From: Gracilibacillus salitolerans
GTDB lineage: Bacteria > Bacillota > Bacilli > Bacillales > Amphibacillaceae
NCBI RefSeq assembly: GCF_009650095.1
Contig: NZ_CP045915.1
Span: forward strand, 2,542,001-2,606,000
Direction of reading: 5' to 3'
Length of the DNA stretch: 64,000 nucleotides
Part shown: in pieces, positions 37,363-46,549 of the stretch
How positions within the stretch are numbered: position 1 is the first letter of the stretch
Layout: every line of letters starts with the position of its first letter
Made by a program: the position numbers and the translations under genes
Notes under the pieces: model-generated
Told to the model about the DNA's origin: nothing
Databases searched by the model: none
Seen by the model: the letters and a program-made list of their open reading frames with translations, nothing else

Positions 37363-37530
37363 GGAACTATTACGCCTATTTTCATAGTAAATCCATCCAT
37401 AATAGACGATCCAGAAAACGAAAGTGGTGAGTAATGCATAATGGTTGTGACTCCTAGGAAGAAAATAAATAAGTACTAGTCCCAAAACGATAAATGGTAT
37501 TAGTAAAATAAGGTATTTTTTCTTATCCAT
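37360..37530 (-). CDS. Small membrane protein, 56 residues
   Basis: ATG at 37530 behind TTGGAGTGTGG. MDKKKY, a membrane helix (LILLIPFIVLGLVLIYF), then FVFWIVYYGWIYYENRR as a second helix and a basic end. No family recognised; it lies immediately after the P1 peptidase gene on the same strand (22 bases) and may be co-transcribed with it. Confidence 0.65.
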   Translation of the reverse strand: MDKKKYLILLIPFIVLGLVLIYFLPRSHNHYALLTTFVFWIVYYGWIYYENRRNSS

Positions 37531-37551
37531 TTGCCACACTCCAATCAGTTA

Positions 37552-38520
37552 TTACGATAAATCTTGTACACTAGGAACCCCTAAGACCGTTTTTGCTTTT
37601 GTAACACCATCAATAATGGCTTCCGTTACAACCTTTGTGGCTAAAATACTTATGATAGTAGGGTCTACTTCTATTCTGTTAGATGTCATGGTAAATAAGG
37701 TATCTCCATCCATCAATGTATGCGAAGGATTGATTGTCTTGGCAATTCCATCTTGCGCAATGGTAGCCATTTTATTCGCTTGTGCTTTCGTTAATTTGGC
37801 ATTTGTCATAATTGTTCCTATCGTTGTATTTCCATAATAACCATGATGGTTTAATGATTGTTCTCCTTTTGATAATAATATGTCTGATGTAGATAATAAT
37901 TGATTCTTTTTTCTGTCGAATATTCCTGCTATTTGTTTACCTGTATACGGATCGATGACATCTCCTACTGCATTAACGGCAACAGTAGCTGCAATTTGTA
38001 ATGGACCTAATTGATAACCAGCATAACCAATTCCAGCTTTCATGCTGAATTCAGGACCTAATGCTTTTCCAATGGTTGCGCCTGTACCTGCGCCGATATT
38101 TCCAAACACCTTCTCATTTTGATAAGCATTCTCACAAGCTTTATATCCCATATCTTGATCTGGTCGTATCTTATTATCCCCAATACCAAGATCAAAAAGA
38201 ATAGCCCCAGGTACAATTGGCACTTTTGTCGTCTGTACGTCAAAGCCAATTTCTTTTTCTTCAAGAAATTTCATTACACCACTGCCGACATCCAATCCAT
38301 AAGCACTACCCCCTGCTAAAAAAGTAGCATGAACCTTCTCCACCGTGTTCTCTGAAGCCAATAAATCAGTTTCCCTACTCCCTGGTGATCCTCCTTTTAC
38401 ATCTACTCCAGTTACAGCGCCTTCTTCACAAATAATTACAGTACATCCAGTTAAGGCAGTATGATCTTGATTGTGACCTAGTTTAAAATCATCTATTCGA
38501 TCTACGTAAAGCGTTTTCAT
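37552..38520 (-). CDS. P1 family peptidase (DmpA/BapA-like aminopeptidase)
   Basis: 322 residues. It is an autoprocessing N-terminal nucleophile hydrolase: GHNQDHTALTGCTVI and VDVKGGSPGSRETD near the start, then GGSAYGLD, the central VGNIGAGTGAT-type segment, and the processing site near GNTTIGTIMTNA (nucleophile at the new N-terminus of the small subunit). Known members remove N-terminal amino acids from peptides and amides. No signal peptide. Confidence 0.9.
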   Translation of the reverse strand: MKTLYVDRIDDFKLGHNQDHTALTGCTVIICEEGAVTGVDVKGGSPGSRETDLLASENTVEKVHATFLAGGSAYGLDVGSGVMKFLEEKEIGFDVQTTKVPIVPGAILFDLGIGDNKIRPDQDMGYKACENAYQNEKVFGNIGAGTGATIGKALGPEFSMKAGIGYAGYQLGPLQIAATVAVNAVGDVIDPYTGKQIAGIFDRKKNQLLSTSDILLSKGEQSLNHHGYYGNTTIGTIMTNAKLTKAQANKMATIAQDGIAKTINPSHTLMDGDTLFTMTSNRIEVDPTIISILATKVVTEAIIDGVTKAKTVLGVPSVQDLS

Positions 38521-38592
38521 TTTAATCTCCTTTCTTTAACTTTTGAATTGTGAAATTTTCAATGATACTATCGTAGGAAAGAGGTGATTATA

Positions 38593-38868
38593 TTGAGACA
38601 AGTTCATGTGATCGTTTCAGGTCGTGTACAAGGTGTAGGTTTTCGTTCCTTTACGCAACAAATAGCGATCCAGAACGATATAGTTGGATGGGTGAAGAAT
38701 CTAGATGATGGCTCCGTTGAAATTGAAGCACAAGGTGAAGATAATAAAGTTGACACATTTTTAATGCAAGTTAAAAAAGGCCCCTCCTTCTTTGCAAAAG
38801 TGAAGAATATTGAAATTACAGAAGAAGATGTAAAAACCGCATTTCAAAAATTTGAAATTAAGTATTAA
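38593..38868 (+). CDS. acyP: Acylphosphatase
   Basis: 91 residues from TTG behind GAAAGAGGTGAT (an earlier GTG at 38584 overlaps it). The acylphosphatase signature is VSGRVQGVGFRSF with the catalytic Arg, plus GWVKNLDDGSVEIEAQG with the catalytic Asn. It hydrolyses acyl phosphates. The gene is divergent from the P1 peptidase gene and ends at a bidirectional terminator shared with ferredoxin. Confidence 0.95.
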   Translation: MRQVHVIVSGRVQGVGFRSFTQQIAIQNDIVGWVKNLDDGSVEIEAQGEDNKVDTFLMQVKKGPSFFAKVKNIEITEEDVKTAFQKFEIKY

Positions 38869-38897
38869 AAAACCGCTATTACATATAGCGGTTTTAC
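38867..38897. terminator. Bidirectional terminator between acylphosphatase and ferredoxin
   Basis: 11-bp stem AAAACCGCTAT / ATAGCGGTTTT with A- and T-runs on both sides. Confidence 0.88.
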
Positions 38898-38909
38898 AAC
38901 TTGTATGAT

Positions 38910-39149
38910 TTAACTTTCTTCAAAGAACTTGCGGTTTAATGAGATATATTCATTTTCATCATCTGGTACTTCATCTTCCATATAAATAGCCTCTACAGGG
39001 CATACAGCTTCACAAGCACCACAATCAATACAAATATCAGGATCGATATAAAACATATCTTTTCCTTCTTCTATACAATCTACAGGGCAAACTTCTACGC
39101 ATTCACCTGCTTTTTCTTCTTTACAAGGTGAAGTAATTACAAATGCCAA
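38910..39149 (-). CDS. fer: Ferredoxin with 7Fe/8Fe-type cluster motifs
   Basis: 79 residues. The first motif is C-x7-C-x3-CP (PCKEEKAGECVEVCPVDCI), typical of a 3Fe-4S or variable cluster, and the second is CIDCGACEAVCP, a 4Fe-4S cluster. A short acidic C-terminal extension follows. It is a small electron carrier. Ribosome site AAGGAGGGGAC. Confidence 0.93.
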   Translation of the reverse strand: MAFVITSPCKEEKAGECVEVCPVDCIEEGKDMFYIDPDICIDCGACEAVCPVEAIYMEDEVPDDENEYISLNRKFFEES

Positions 39150-39264
39150 GACGGTCCCCTCCTTTAACGATTAATCGTTATGTATCTCTTTACATACACA
39201 TTCTATCATAATTTTCAAAGCCCGAATACCATTATAGCTTATTTCATAGAGTTTTCAAATCATA

Positions 39265-39834
39265 TTAGTAAAAATGAGATTGATTATCTTCCCAAATTCT
39301 CTCCGTAATATATTCACCGCCAATACGTTGAATCAAAAAGACATCGGGGTTGGTAAGAGTTTTCCATTCATGAAAACCAAAATCAACATGAAATTTCTGC
39401 AACATAAGAGCAAGTAAGTTGCCATGTGTTACAATTATAATATTCTCATTTAGCTCTTCTTTCATACATTCATCCAAAACTTGCTCGGCACGTTTATAAG
39501 CTTCGTTCGATGATTCCCCACCTGGTAGCTTAAAATGGAAATTTTGAAAAGATTCTTCTAAAATATCGATCCAATCATCTACAGGCTGCTCGCTTAGTAA
39601 TCGTTCCTTTAACCTCTCGTCCGTTTCAACTGGAATACCTTGACGAGATGCAAATGGCTTGATACTTTCTTGCGCACGCATATAAGGACTTGTAATGATA
39701 CGATCTATTTGAAAGCTAAGTCTTTCAAGTTGTCTAGCTAATTCATACGCTTTTTGTATGCCTTTCTTTGATAAAGGAGAATCACTGTGTTGTCCTATAG
39801 CATGGCAATGACGGATTAAAAGAATTCTTTTCAT
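39265..39834 (-). CDS. Histidine phosphatase family protein
   Basis: 189 residues with the catalytic motif LIRHCHA at residues 5-11 (RHC instead of the usual RHG) and the second histidine in VTHGNLLALML. SPLSKKGIQKA, SPYMRAQESIKPF and GGESSNEAY are further family blocks. It is a soluble phosphatase; substrate unknown. This copy is intact, unlike the one at 22.4 kb. Ribosome site GGAG before TGATAAT. Confidence 0.88.
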   Translation of the reverse strand: MKRILLIRHCHAIGQHSDSPLSKKGIQKAYELARQLERLSFQIDRIITSPYMRAQESIKPFASRQGIPVETDERLKERLLSEQPVDDWIDILEESFQNFHFKLPGGESSNEAYKRAEQVLDECMKEELNENIIIVTHGNLLALMLQKFHVDFGFHEWKTLTNPDVFLIQRIGGEYITERIWEDNQSHFY

Positions 39835-39932
39835 ATTATCAGCTCCTATGGAGAATCTTTGAAAAGTCTAGCATTAAACATAAAAGTCCCTATTATTTAT
39901 ATTTTCCCAATACATACTATTAATAAACATAG

Positions 39933-40136
39933 TTAAACAAGTTCGAAGTAATCCTTTTTAAAACCAGCTATTCGATCGGTGTTGTCGATAACAAAATAAA
40001 ATTCATCTGTTTCGTTTTTTACGTCATATATTTTTCCTTCTGTTAAAACAGAATTTACTTTATATTTTTTAGCATGAGTGTGGACACATTTTATTTTTTT
40101 TATAGTATGGTTGTTTTCCCAATTTTGATGAATCAT
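39933..40136 (-). CDS. DUF6501-like small protein
   Basis: 67 residues, ribosome site AAGGAGGGACATAA. Sequence MIHQNWENNHTIKKIKCVHTHAKKYKVNSVLTEGKIYDVKNET resembles a small family common in bacilli, with GKIYDVKNETDEFYFVIDNT as the core. It is probably a small beta-barrel; function unknown. Confidence 0.72.
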   Translation of the reverse strand: MIHQNWENNHTIKKIKCVHTHAKKYKVNSVLTEGKIYDVKNETDEFYFVIDNTDRIAGFKKDYFELV

Positions 40137-40214
40137 TTATGTCCCTCCTTCCTTTCTATCATAAACATTTATTCCCTTTTATACAAGGAATTTTCTGAAG
40201 TTAACATAATATTA

Positions 40215-41258
40215 TTATGGTTCATTAAAAGGATTAGTCATTTTTTTAAGGATAAAGGGCAATACCATAATAATAAATAATAGTCTTATCAATTGCAGGG
40301 ATCCTACAATGGAAGGATCTGCATCTACTTCACCAGCAGTAATCGCCATTTCTACCAATCCACCTGGTGCAAGGCTAAGCATTGCTGTAGCGAAACTGAG
40401 GTCGGATAGTTTAGCAAATATGTATCCTAGCCCGGTCGATATCACAATGATAAAGCAAGTAAACAAAAAGAAAACCCAGGAAAAGTTACCAGCTTTTTTT
40501 AAATCTGACATCGTTATCGATAACCCTAAGTGAATTCCGATCGATACTTGCGCTACATGGTATAAACTTACCGGCACATCACTTACTGGAACAGACAGTA
40601 GTTTTAAACTTGCAATTACCAGCATGGGGATGAGTACATAGGGGGCAGGAATTTTATAGCGTAATAGATATGCCATTCCAAAAAGCAGAAAATACAACAA
40701 CACTGTCCAAACATTCAACTCGATAGCTGAATTGGTAAGCGCTTGCTGCGGATCTGACTGAATAAACATAAATGATGCCATGAGTGGTACAAGAAACAGG
40801 ACAGCCATTAGTCTAATAGTGTGAAAGATTGCTACTAATCCTGTGTTAGCATTCATCGAATCACTCATTGCTACCATAACTGATAATCCTCCCGGGATGC
40901 TACCTAACACACCAGTTGAGGGTTCTATTTTTGCATATTTAGCTAACATTTCTCCGCTTTTCATACAAACATATATCAGTACTAAAGTAATAATTAAAAA
41001 AGGAATAAAATACGGAATCACTTTACTTAATGTATTGGATGTGAAAGTAGACCCAATTTGTGCTCCTGTAAGCAAAAAACTAATTTGCAATATTGTTTTG
41101 TTTTGTGCAAGTGGTTCGGTTATTAACCAATTTAATATGAATACGGTTATCAACGGCCCTAATATCCACGGTAGTGGGAAATGTAAAAGAAGGAATACTC
41201 CTGTTATTATTAATGAAGCGGTATACATTAACAAAAGATAACTTATATTTTTAACCAT
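40215..41258 (-). CDS. AbrB-family membrane transporter-like protein
   Basis: 347 residues, about 10 membrane helices arranged as a tandem duplication (AbrB duplication, PF05145 type): GAQIGSTFTSNTL...GSIPGGLSVMVAMS in the first half and IHLGLSITMSDLKKAG...LAPGGLVEMAITAG in the second. The name is historical and unrelated to the AbrB regulator. Some members are proposed ammonia or aromatic compound transporters. A hairpin element lies just upstream of its ribosome site. Confidence 0.85.
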   Translation of the reverse strand: MVKNISYLLLMYTASLIITGVFLLLHFPLPWILGPLITVFILNWLITEPLAQNKTILQISFLLTGAQIGSTFTSNTLSKVIPYFIPFLIITLVLIYVCMKSGEMLAKYAKIEPSTGVLGSIPGGLSVMVAMSDSMNANTGLVAIFHTIRLMAVLFLVPLMASFMFIQSDPQQALTNSAIELNVWTVLLYFLLFGMAYLLRYKIPAPYVLIPMLVIASLKLLSVPVSDVPVSLYHVAQVSIGIHLGLSITMSDLKKAGNFSWVFFLFTCFIIVISTGLGYIFAKLSDLSFATAMLSLAPGGLVEMAITAGEVDADPSIVGSLQLIRLLFIIMVLPFILKKMTNPFNEP

Positions 41259-41272
41259 AATACACGCCCTCT

Positions 41273-41330
41273 TTTATCACGGTGCTAACCGTCAGTTAGG
41301 ATCAAAACCCTTCACTGATGGAAGCTCACC
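41273..41330 (-). repeat. Hairpin repeat copy A, upstream of the AbrB-like gene
   Basis: On the minus strand: CCATCAGTG...CTGACGGTTAGCACCGTGATAAAA followed by AGAGGGCG (the ribosome site). Copies B (50232) and C (51250) share the TTAGCGYYGTGATAAA block and the hairpin arms. Confidence 0.65.
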
Positions 41331-41362
41331 TTATGTAAAAACTTCCCGAAAACAACGGGAAG

Positions 41363-42325
41363 TTATTCGAATAATGCCAGGTATTCCTCAAGACCTTCCT
41401 CTTTCAGCTTTTGCTTTGGAATAAATCGTAAGGCAGCGGAATTAATACAATATCTCATTCCACCTTCTTCAACCGGACCATCATCAAATACATGACCGAG
41501 ATGAGAGTCAGCCTCATCACTTCTTACTTCAATTCTTCGCATGCCATGTGATGTGTCTAGATTTTCTGCAAGTCTATTACGGCTTAAAGGTTTAGTGAAA
41601 CTTGGCCATCCGCATCCTGCGTCATATTGGTCTGTAGTTGAAAATAACGGTTCGCCACTAACAATGTCTACATATATCCCTTCTCCCCGGTTATTCCAAT
41701 ATTCATTATCAAACGGTCTTTCTGTACCATTTTCTTGTGTGACATGATACTGAATTGGCGTTAAGCGTTCTTTCAACACTTCTTTTGAAAAATTGTCACC
41801 CCAATTTCTTTTAATGAAATCCGCTCTACCTGAACCTTTTTTATACATCTGATAATGAAAATTTTGTTTTTTGTAGTAACCTTGATGTTGATCTTCTGCT
41901 GGATAAAAAGGTTTTTCTGGTAATATGTCAGTTACGATCGGTTTATCAAACTTACCACTTTTTCCCAATTCTTGTTTAGATTGTTCAGCTAATTTTTTTT
42001 GTTGATCATTTGTATAAAATATAGCGGTTTTGTATGATTCACCACGATCATGAAATTGGCCTCCGGGATCAGTAGGATCGATTTGTTGCCAAAATATCTC
42101 TAACAGTTTTTGATATGAAAAAACTGCTGGATTGAACGTGATTTCTACCGCTTCACGATGTCCTGTTGTATTGGTACACACTTCTTCATATGTGGGATTA
42201 GGCTTGTCTCCCCCTGTATAGCCAGATACCACTTGCTCGATACCTGGTTGTTCATCAAATGGTTCCACCATACACCAAAAACAGCCACCTGCAAAAATTG
42301 CTTTCTCGAGAGATTGCTTTGTCAT
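41363..42325 (-). CDS. msrAB: Bifunctional peptide methionine sulfoxide reductase MsrA/MsrB
   Basis: 320 residues. The MsrA domain (1-175) has [13 protein letters not shown] with the catalytic Cys at 15. The MsrB domain (178-318) has [15 protein letters not shown] and the catalytic Cys in [13 protein letters not shown]. It repairs both stereoisomers of methionine sulfoxide. There is no signal peptide, so it is cytosolic. Single-gene unit. Confidence 0.95.
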   Translation of the reverse strand: MTKQSLEKAIFAGGCFWCMVEPFDEQPGIEQVVSGYTGGDKPNPTYEEVCTNTTGHREAVEITFNPAVFSYQKLLEIFWQQIDPTDPGGQFHDRGESYKTAIFYTNDQQKKLAEQSKQELGKSGKFDKPIVTDILPEKPFYPAEDQHQGYYKKQNFHYQMYKKGSGRADFIKRNWGDNFSKEVLKERLTPIQYHVTQENGTERPFDNEYWNNRGEGIYVDIVSGEPLFSTTDQYDAGCGWPSFTKPLSRNRLAENLDTSHGMRRIEVRSDEADSHLGHVFDDGPVEEGGMRYCINSAALRFIPKQKLKEEGLEEYLALFE

Positions 42326-42407
42326 GAAAAAGCCTCCTACTAAACATGATTACTTTTATTGTGCTCTTAGTGTAAAAAAAATGCAAGTGGTCTGTTTTTA
42401 AAGAAAA

Positions 42408-42896
42408 TTAAATAAACAGTTTCGGCTGAGATTCACTCGTTCGAATTGGAGTAGAACTTCTACTTACTTGTTTGTTTGATGTCGGTGTACTTTCTGTAAT
42501 AGTCATTTCTTCTGCTTCTTCTTCTACGTCTACTTCATTTTGTTCTTCATCGTCGTCATCATCATTTATCTCGTTTAATGCCTTCATCATATTGATTAAT
42601 TTCGGAGCGTTTTTAATCATCGGACCGTATTCTTTAATTAATGGTGTTGCTTGTTGTGCGACTTTTAATACTTGTTGAACATTATTTAACGTTCCCATTA
42701 GATTCGACCCTCCACCTGTTGCCACATTCGTTGCTTGGGTTATATTAGAAGCTTGTGATGGTAAGAAACGTTGCAGTAATCCTTGTAGTCCTGTCGGATT
42801 CGTCATTTGATTTGGAACAGGACCTCGGGGAAATAATCCCTGTGTTGGCATGTTATGTTGTGAGAACATCGGTGGTTGGTTTGGTGGACGAAACAT
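42408..42896 (-). CDS. VrrA/YqfQ-like protein
   Basis: 162 residues from ATG behind GGAAGGAGAATGTAT. The N-terminus is Pro/Gln/Asn-rich (MFRPPNQPPMFSQH), a central helical segment holds TPLIKEYGPMIKNAPKLINMMKAL, and the C-terminus is a poly-acidic run (INDDDDDEEQ) and a Ser/Thr-rich tail. The layout matches the VrrA/YqfQ family of bacilli, named for the variable-repeat region of B. anthracis vrrA. It is probably expressed in sporulation, which is inferred. Confidence 0.78.
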   Translation of the reverse strand: MFRPPNQPPMFSQHNMPTQGLFPRGPVPNQMTNPTGLQGLLQRFLPSQASNITQATNVATGGGSNLMGTLNNVQQVLKVAQQATPLIKEYGPMIKNAPKLINMMKALNEINDDDDDEEQNEVDVEEEAEEMTITESTPTSNKQVSRSSTPIRTSESQPKLFI

Positions 42897-43140
42897 ATAC
42901 ATTCTCCTTCCGTATAGCACGTTGATATAGTATATGTTCATTTGTCTAGAATGGTATAGGCTGAAAAGAAACTAGACAAAATCATAGATTATTAAGGATT
43001 CTCCAATTGGAATACTAGGACGATCATTTCTACAACTGAAATAAAGGAATCACAGCAATCTTGTGAGCCAATGACCTTTCACCAAAAGTATAAAGGCGCT
43101 CGGAGCTAGACATCTCTGTTTATGCTTTCTTAAAGTATTA

Positions 43141-43182
43141 AAAAGGTATACACGCGCTTCATAAAGCAGTGTATACCTTTGT
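43141..43182 (-). terminator. Terminator of the 27-residue peptide gene
   Basis: Stem AAAGGTATACAC / GTGTATACCTTT; on the minus strand followed by TTTTTAATACTT. Confidence 0.85.
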
Positions 43183-43194
43183 TCTACATCTCTT

Positions 43195-43278
43195 TTATTC
43201 TGATATGACATCTGTTGTAATAATTATTGCTAGGGAACCACTTATTATTAAGCCAAAAAGTACTGCTGATAACATCAT
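43195..43278 (-). CDS. Small hydrophobic peptide, 27 residues
   Basis: Minus-strand ATG (two in tandem) behind GAGGAGGTACA, reading MMLSAVLFGLIISGSLAIII then TTDVISE. It has its own strong ribosome site and a terminator 15 bases later, so it is a genuine short gene rather than noise. One membrane helix. Function unknown. Confidence 0.7.
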   Translation of the reverse strand: MMLSAVLFGLIISGSLAIIITTDVISE

Positions 43279-43443
43279 TGTACCTCCTCGGTACCTTTAT
43301 TGTTATTACTATCATATAAGAAGAAAAGGAGGATTCTATATTTGGAAATGAACATTTGATGACAAATAATATTTCCTGGGTAAGCGCATGTTTTGACAGT
43401 ATACATCTGATTGGTGTTGTTTTTTGTATCTTTTTGATTATTT

Positions 43444-46400
43444 TTAGCCTATTTTGAACTTTGCGACAGAACCAGTATGCGATGCTTCTACTACTAATTT
43501 CGCTTTGATTTCTTCTTTTAATTGTGCTACGTGGGAAATAACACCAATCACTCTATGATCTTGCTGTAATTCTTTTAAACATTTAATTGCTTGCTCTAGT
43601 GATACTTCATCAAGTGTACCAAAACCTTCATCAATGAATAGCGTATCTAACTGCACACCACCTGCATGAGCTTGAACAATATCAGCCATCCCTAATGCCA
43701 AGCTAAGGGCTGCTTTGAAGCCTTCTCCGCCAGAAAGTGTTTTTACTGATCTTTTCTTACCGGTGTAATGATCAAGCACCTCCAAGTCGAGGCCACTCTG
43801 GGCTCCCCGTTTTGCCAACTCTTCACTTCGAATTAATTGATAGCGGTGGTCTGTCATTTGATCAAGACGCATATTTGCCTGTAACAATATCTCATCCAAA
43901 AAGGTCGATAATACAAACCGCTCAAATGAAAGTCTCGCAGTATTGTCACCTCTAGCTAGATCAGCCAATTCTCCAATATGGAAATAATCATCTTTAATTT
44001 CCTTCATTTTTTCTTCTAATTCATTCGTTTTCCTAATTGTTGCAATCAACTGATCAATATGAAATACAATAGATTGTACCTGTTTATTTTTTTCATCTTT
44101 ATCCTTTTCTACATTGGCCATCTTGTCTTCCAGTTTTGATAAATCTGGTTTTTCAACATCTTTTACCAACTCTGTCAGGGTAATTAACCTACTTTCTACT
44201 ACATTTCTTTGCTCCCCATGTTGTGATATGTGATTTTCTATTTCCTGTTGTTCTTCAAAAGGTAGCAATGCCTGTTTATATTCTGAAATCGAGGCAAATC
44301 GATAATTAACAAGGGCTAGATTAAATTTCTCCTCTTGTTCTTCATATTTTTGCTGCAACTGAGTTGTAAATTGTTTTGATTCCTGATATTTAGTTTCCGC
44401 CTTGTTCTTATCCTCGATCGCTTTTTCATAATGTGCTTGTATGTCTTTCCATTGCTGTATTTTCATATTCAACTCTTTTTCCAAGCTATTAACTTGTTGT
44501 TTGAAAGCTGCAGGTGATTCCACATCAGCAGGAAGTTGAGCTTTAAGTTGTGCATATTTAGCATGTAATTGATGATAATCTTTACTTTTTTCCTGGTGCG
44601 TTTCTTGTATTCGTGCTTGTTCTTGCTTTAACCGGTCATATTCTTGCATTGCTGTTTGAATTTGTTTGAACTGATTTTGTAATTCTTGCATCTTATTGTA
44701 ATGCTTTTTTGTTTCTTTTTTATTCTTCTGAATGCTTCCAAGTATAGATGCATCAACTTGTTGCAGTTGTTCTTTTGTGACCTGTTCCATATCCATATCT
44801 AACGATTGGATTAATCGCTTAACAATTTGTTTTTTCCCTTCTCCTTGTTCTTTAATTTGGAGGAGTGTCATTTGCATTTCTTTTGATTCTTCTTGTAATG
44901 TAGTAAAATATTTAGTCTCTGTTTCGATCATTTCATCTGATATGCTAGCATCTTCTATCTTGGCGAGGTCTGGATGATGAATAGAGCCACATACTGGGCA
45001 TGCATCTCCATCCTGTAATGATGCTGCCAAATGACTCGCAAAATGTTTTTTTCTATCCTTTTCTAATTGCTCACATCTCTTTGCCTGGACGTCTGCTTCT
45101 GATTGCAGCTTATCAACTACATTTTTATATTGCTGATAATCTTTTCTTAACACTAACAATTCTCGATATTCTTTCTTTAAATCTTCCATATCTGATGCTT
45201 TACGTTGCTGTTGTTCAAGTTCATGCTTCAGTTGTTGTAAGATGCTGTCTGATTCATGGATCTTATCTCTGATCTCGTAGCTCGTTTCTTTCATTTTTTC
45301 TAATTCTTTGATTTTGTTTTCCAACAAAGTTTGTTTTTCCTGCATTTTCTTGATTGTTTCATTCAATTTATTTAGTTCTTTTCCTGCTGCTTCAAATTCA
45401 TCCATTTTCTCTAGTAATTGCTGCTGCTCTTTCAACTGAAATTGTAAGGATTCACGTTCTTTTTCTTTCTTTTTTTCTTCTTCATATTTAACTTTAGATT
45501 GTTCAAATAAAACCTGCATTTCTTTTTGTTGTTTGGCTATATTTTCAAATATTTGTTGTTGAGAGTGCCATTCTTGTTTCCTAGTTTGCATTAATTCTTC
45601 TACCGGTTTTATTTTCTCAGCTGTTTTTGCTAGTTCGAGTTTTTCTTGCAATCTATCTATTTCTTTTTGTTTTAGCTGTAACTGTTTTTGTTTTTCTATC
45701 AATTGTTCATACTCAAGAAAATAGTCTACTAGTTTTTTTTGCTGATAATATTGCTCTTGAAACATGGTTAATTGGTTGTTTATTTGTTCTAATTCTTTAT
45801 TTAGTGAAACTTTTTGCTCTTCTAGCTTGTGGTAACGGTCTTCAAGCTGTACTTTGACCTTTTTATTAGAGTCAGGATCGATAGTTTCATCTGGCAGCTT
45901 TTCTAATTCTTGCTGATATTGCCAATCTAGCTTTTCCAGTTGCTCTTTCAAAGATTTTGCTTCTTCTTTAAATTTTTCAGTAATATCTTTATAGATATAA
46001 GTCCTGAATATTTTTTGTAATACTTCTTCACGCTCTTTACTATTTTCAGAGATTAATTTTCGAAACTCACCTTGGGGAATCATAATCATCTTCTTAAATT
46101 GTTCATAATCAAGTCCAATCATTTCTTCAATCGTTTCGTTCACATCTTTTATTTTTGAAACAATTAATTCCCATTGTTGATCGTGATTATAAACGTAAAG
46201 ACTAGCGCTAGCCGCTTCTTCCGTATACCCTTCTCCTCGCGCTTTAGGCTTCTGTTGTTTTGGGCTACGTATGACTCGATACATTTTTTGATGCAATACA
46301 AAGGTGAAACTGACTGAAGTTAGTTCAGATAAATTAGCAAAATGACTACGAAAACCATCTTGATCACGGTCAGTACCACTGGCTTTTCCATATAAACTGA

Positions 46401-46548
46401 AACAAATCGCATCAAAAATGGTTGTTTTTCCAGCACCAGTTGGGCCGGTGATCAAAAATATCGGTTCATCTCCTAAATTGGTAAAATCTATCCGTTGTTC
46501 CTCTCGATAGGGGCCAAATGCGGTTAGTTCAAGAGTTAAAGCGCGCAT
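43444..46548 (-). CDS. sbcC: Exonuclease subunit SbcC
   Basis: 1034 residues. N-terminal ATPase half with Walker A GPTGAGKTT (about 34-42) and IPQGEFRKL; long coiled coils carry a zinc hook CPVCG near residue 518; C-terminal half with the ABC signature LSGGEGFKAALSLALG and Walker B LFIDEGFGTLDE. Together with SbcD it forms the Mre11/Rad50-like complex that opens hairpins and processes double-strand ends. It follows sbcD with a one-base gap; ribosome site GAGAGGGGG. The operon carries a LexA-like box. Confidence 0.95.
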   Translation of the reverse strand: MRALTLELTAFGPYREEQRIDFTNLGDEPIFLITGPTGAGKTTIFDAICFSLYGKASGTDRDQDGFRSHFANLSELTSVSFTFVLHQKMYRVIRSPKQQKPKARGEGYTEEAASASLYVYNHDQQWELIVSKIKDVNETIEEMIGLDYEQFKKMIMIPQGEFRKLISENSKEREEVLQKIFRTYIYKDITEKFKEEAKSLKEQLEKLDWQYQQELEKLPDETIDPDSNKKVKVQLEDRYHKLEEQKVSLNKELEQINNQLTMFQEQYYQQKKLVDYFLEYEQLIEKQKQLQLKQKEIDRLQEKLELAKTAEKIKPVEELMQTRKQEWHSQQQIFENIAKQQKEMQVLFEQSKVKYEEEKKKEKERESLQFQLKEQQQLLEKMDEFEAAGKELNKLNETIKKMQEKQTLLENKIKELEKMKETSYEIRDKIHESDSILQQLKHELEQQQRKASDMEDLKKEYRELLVLRKDYQQYKNVVDKLQSEADVQAKRCEQLEKDRKKHFASHLAASLQDGDACPVCGSIHHPDLAKIEDASISDEMIETETKYFTTLQEESKEMQMTLLQIKEQGEGKKQIVKRLIQSLDMDMEQVTKEQLQQVDASILGSIQKNKKETKKHYNKMQELQNQFKQIQTAMQEYDRLKQEQARIQETHQEKSKDYHQLHAKYAQLKAQLPADVESPAAFKQQVNSLEKELNMKIQQWKDIQAHYEKAIEDKNKAETKYQESKQFTTQLQQKYEEQEEKFNLALVNYRFASISEYKQALLPFEEQQEIENHISQHGEQRNVVESRLITLTELVKDVEKPDLSKLEDKMANVEKDKDEKNKQVQSIVFHIDQLIATIRKTNELEEKMKEIKDDYFHIGELADLARGDNTARLSFERFVLSTFLDEILLQANMRLDQMTDHRYQLIRSEELAKRGAQSGLDLEVLDHYTGKKRSVKTLSGGEGFKAALSLALGMADIVQAHAGGVQLDTLFIDEGFGTLDEVSLEQAIKCLKELQQDHRVIGVISHVAQLKEEIKAKLVVEASHTGSVAKFKIG

Positions 46549-46549
46549 A

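Noticed and set aside
40215..41258. AbrB transition-state regulator
   Set aside because: The protein is a 10-helix membrane protein; the shared name is historical.
42472..42678. A Ser-rich plus-strand ORF
   Set aside because: It is antisense to the acidic region of the YqfQ-like gene; GAT/GAA repeats read as Ser-rich on the other strand.
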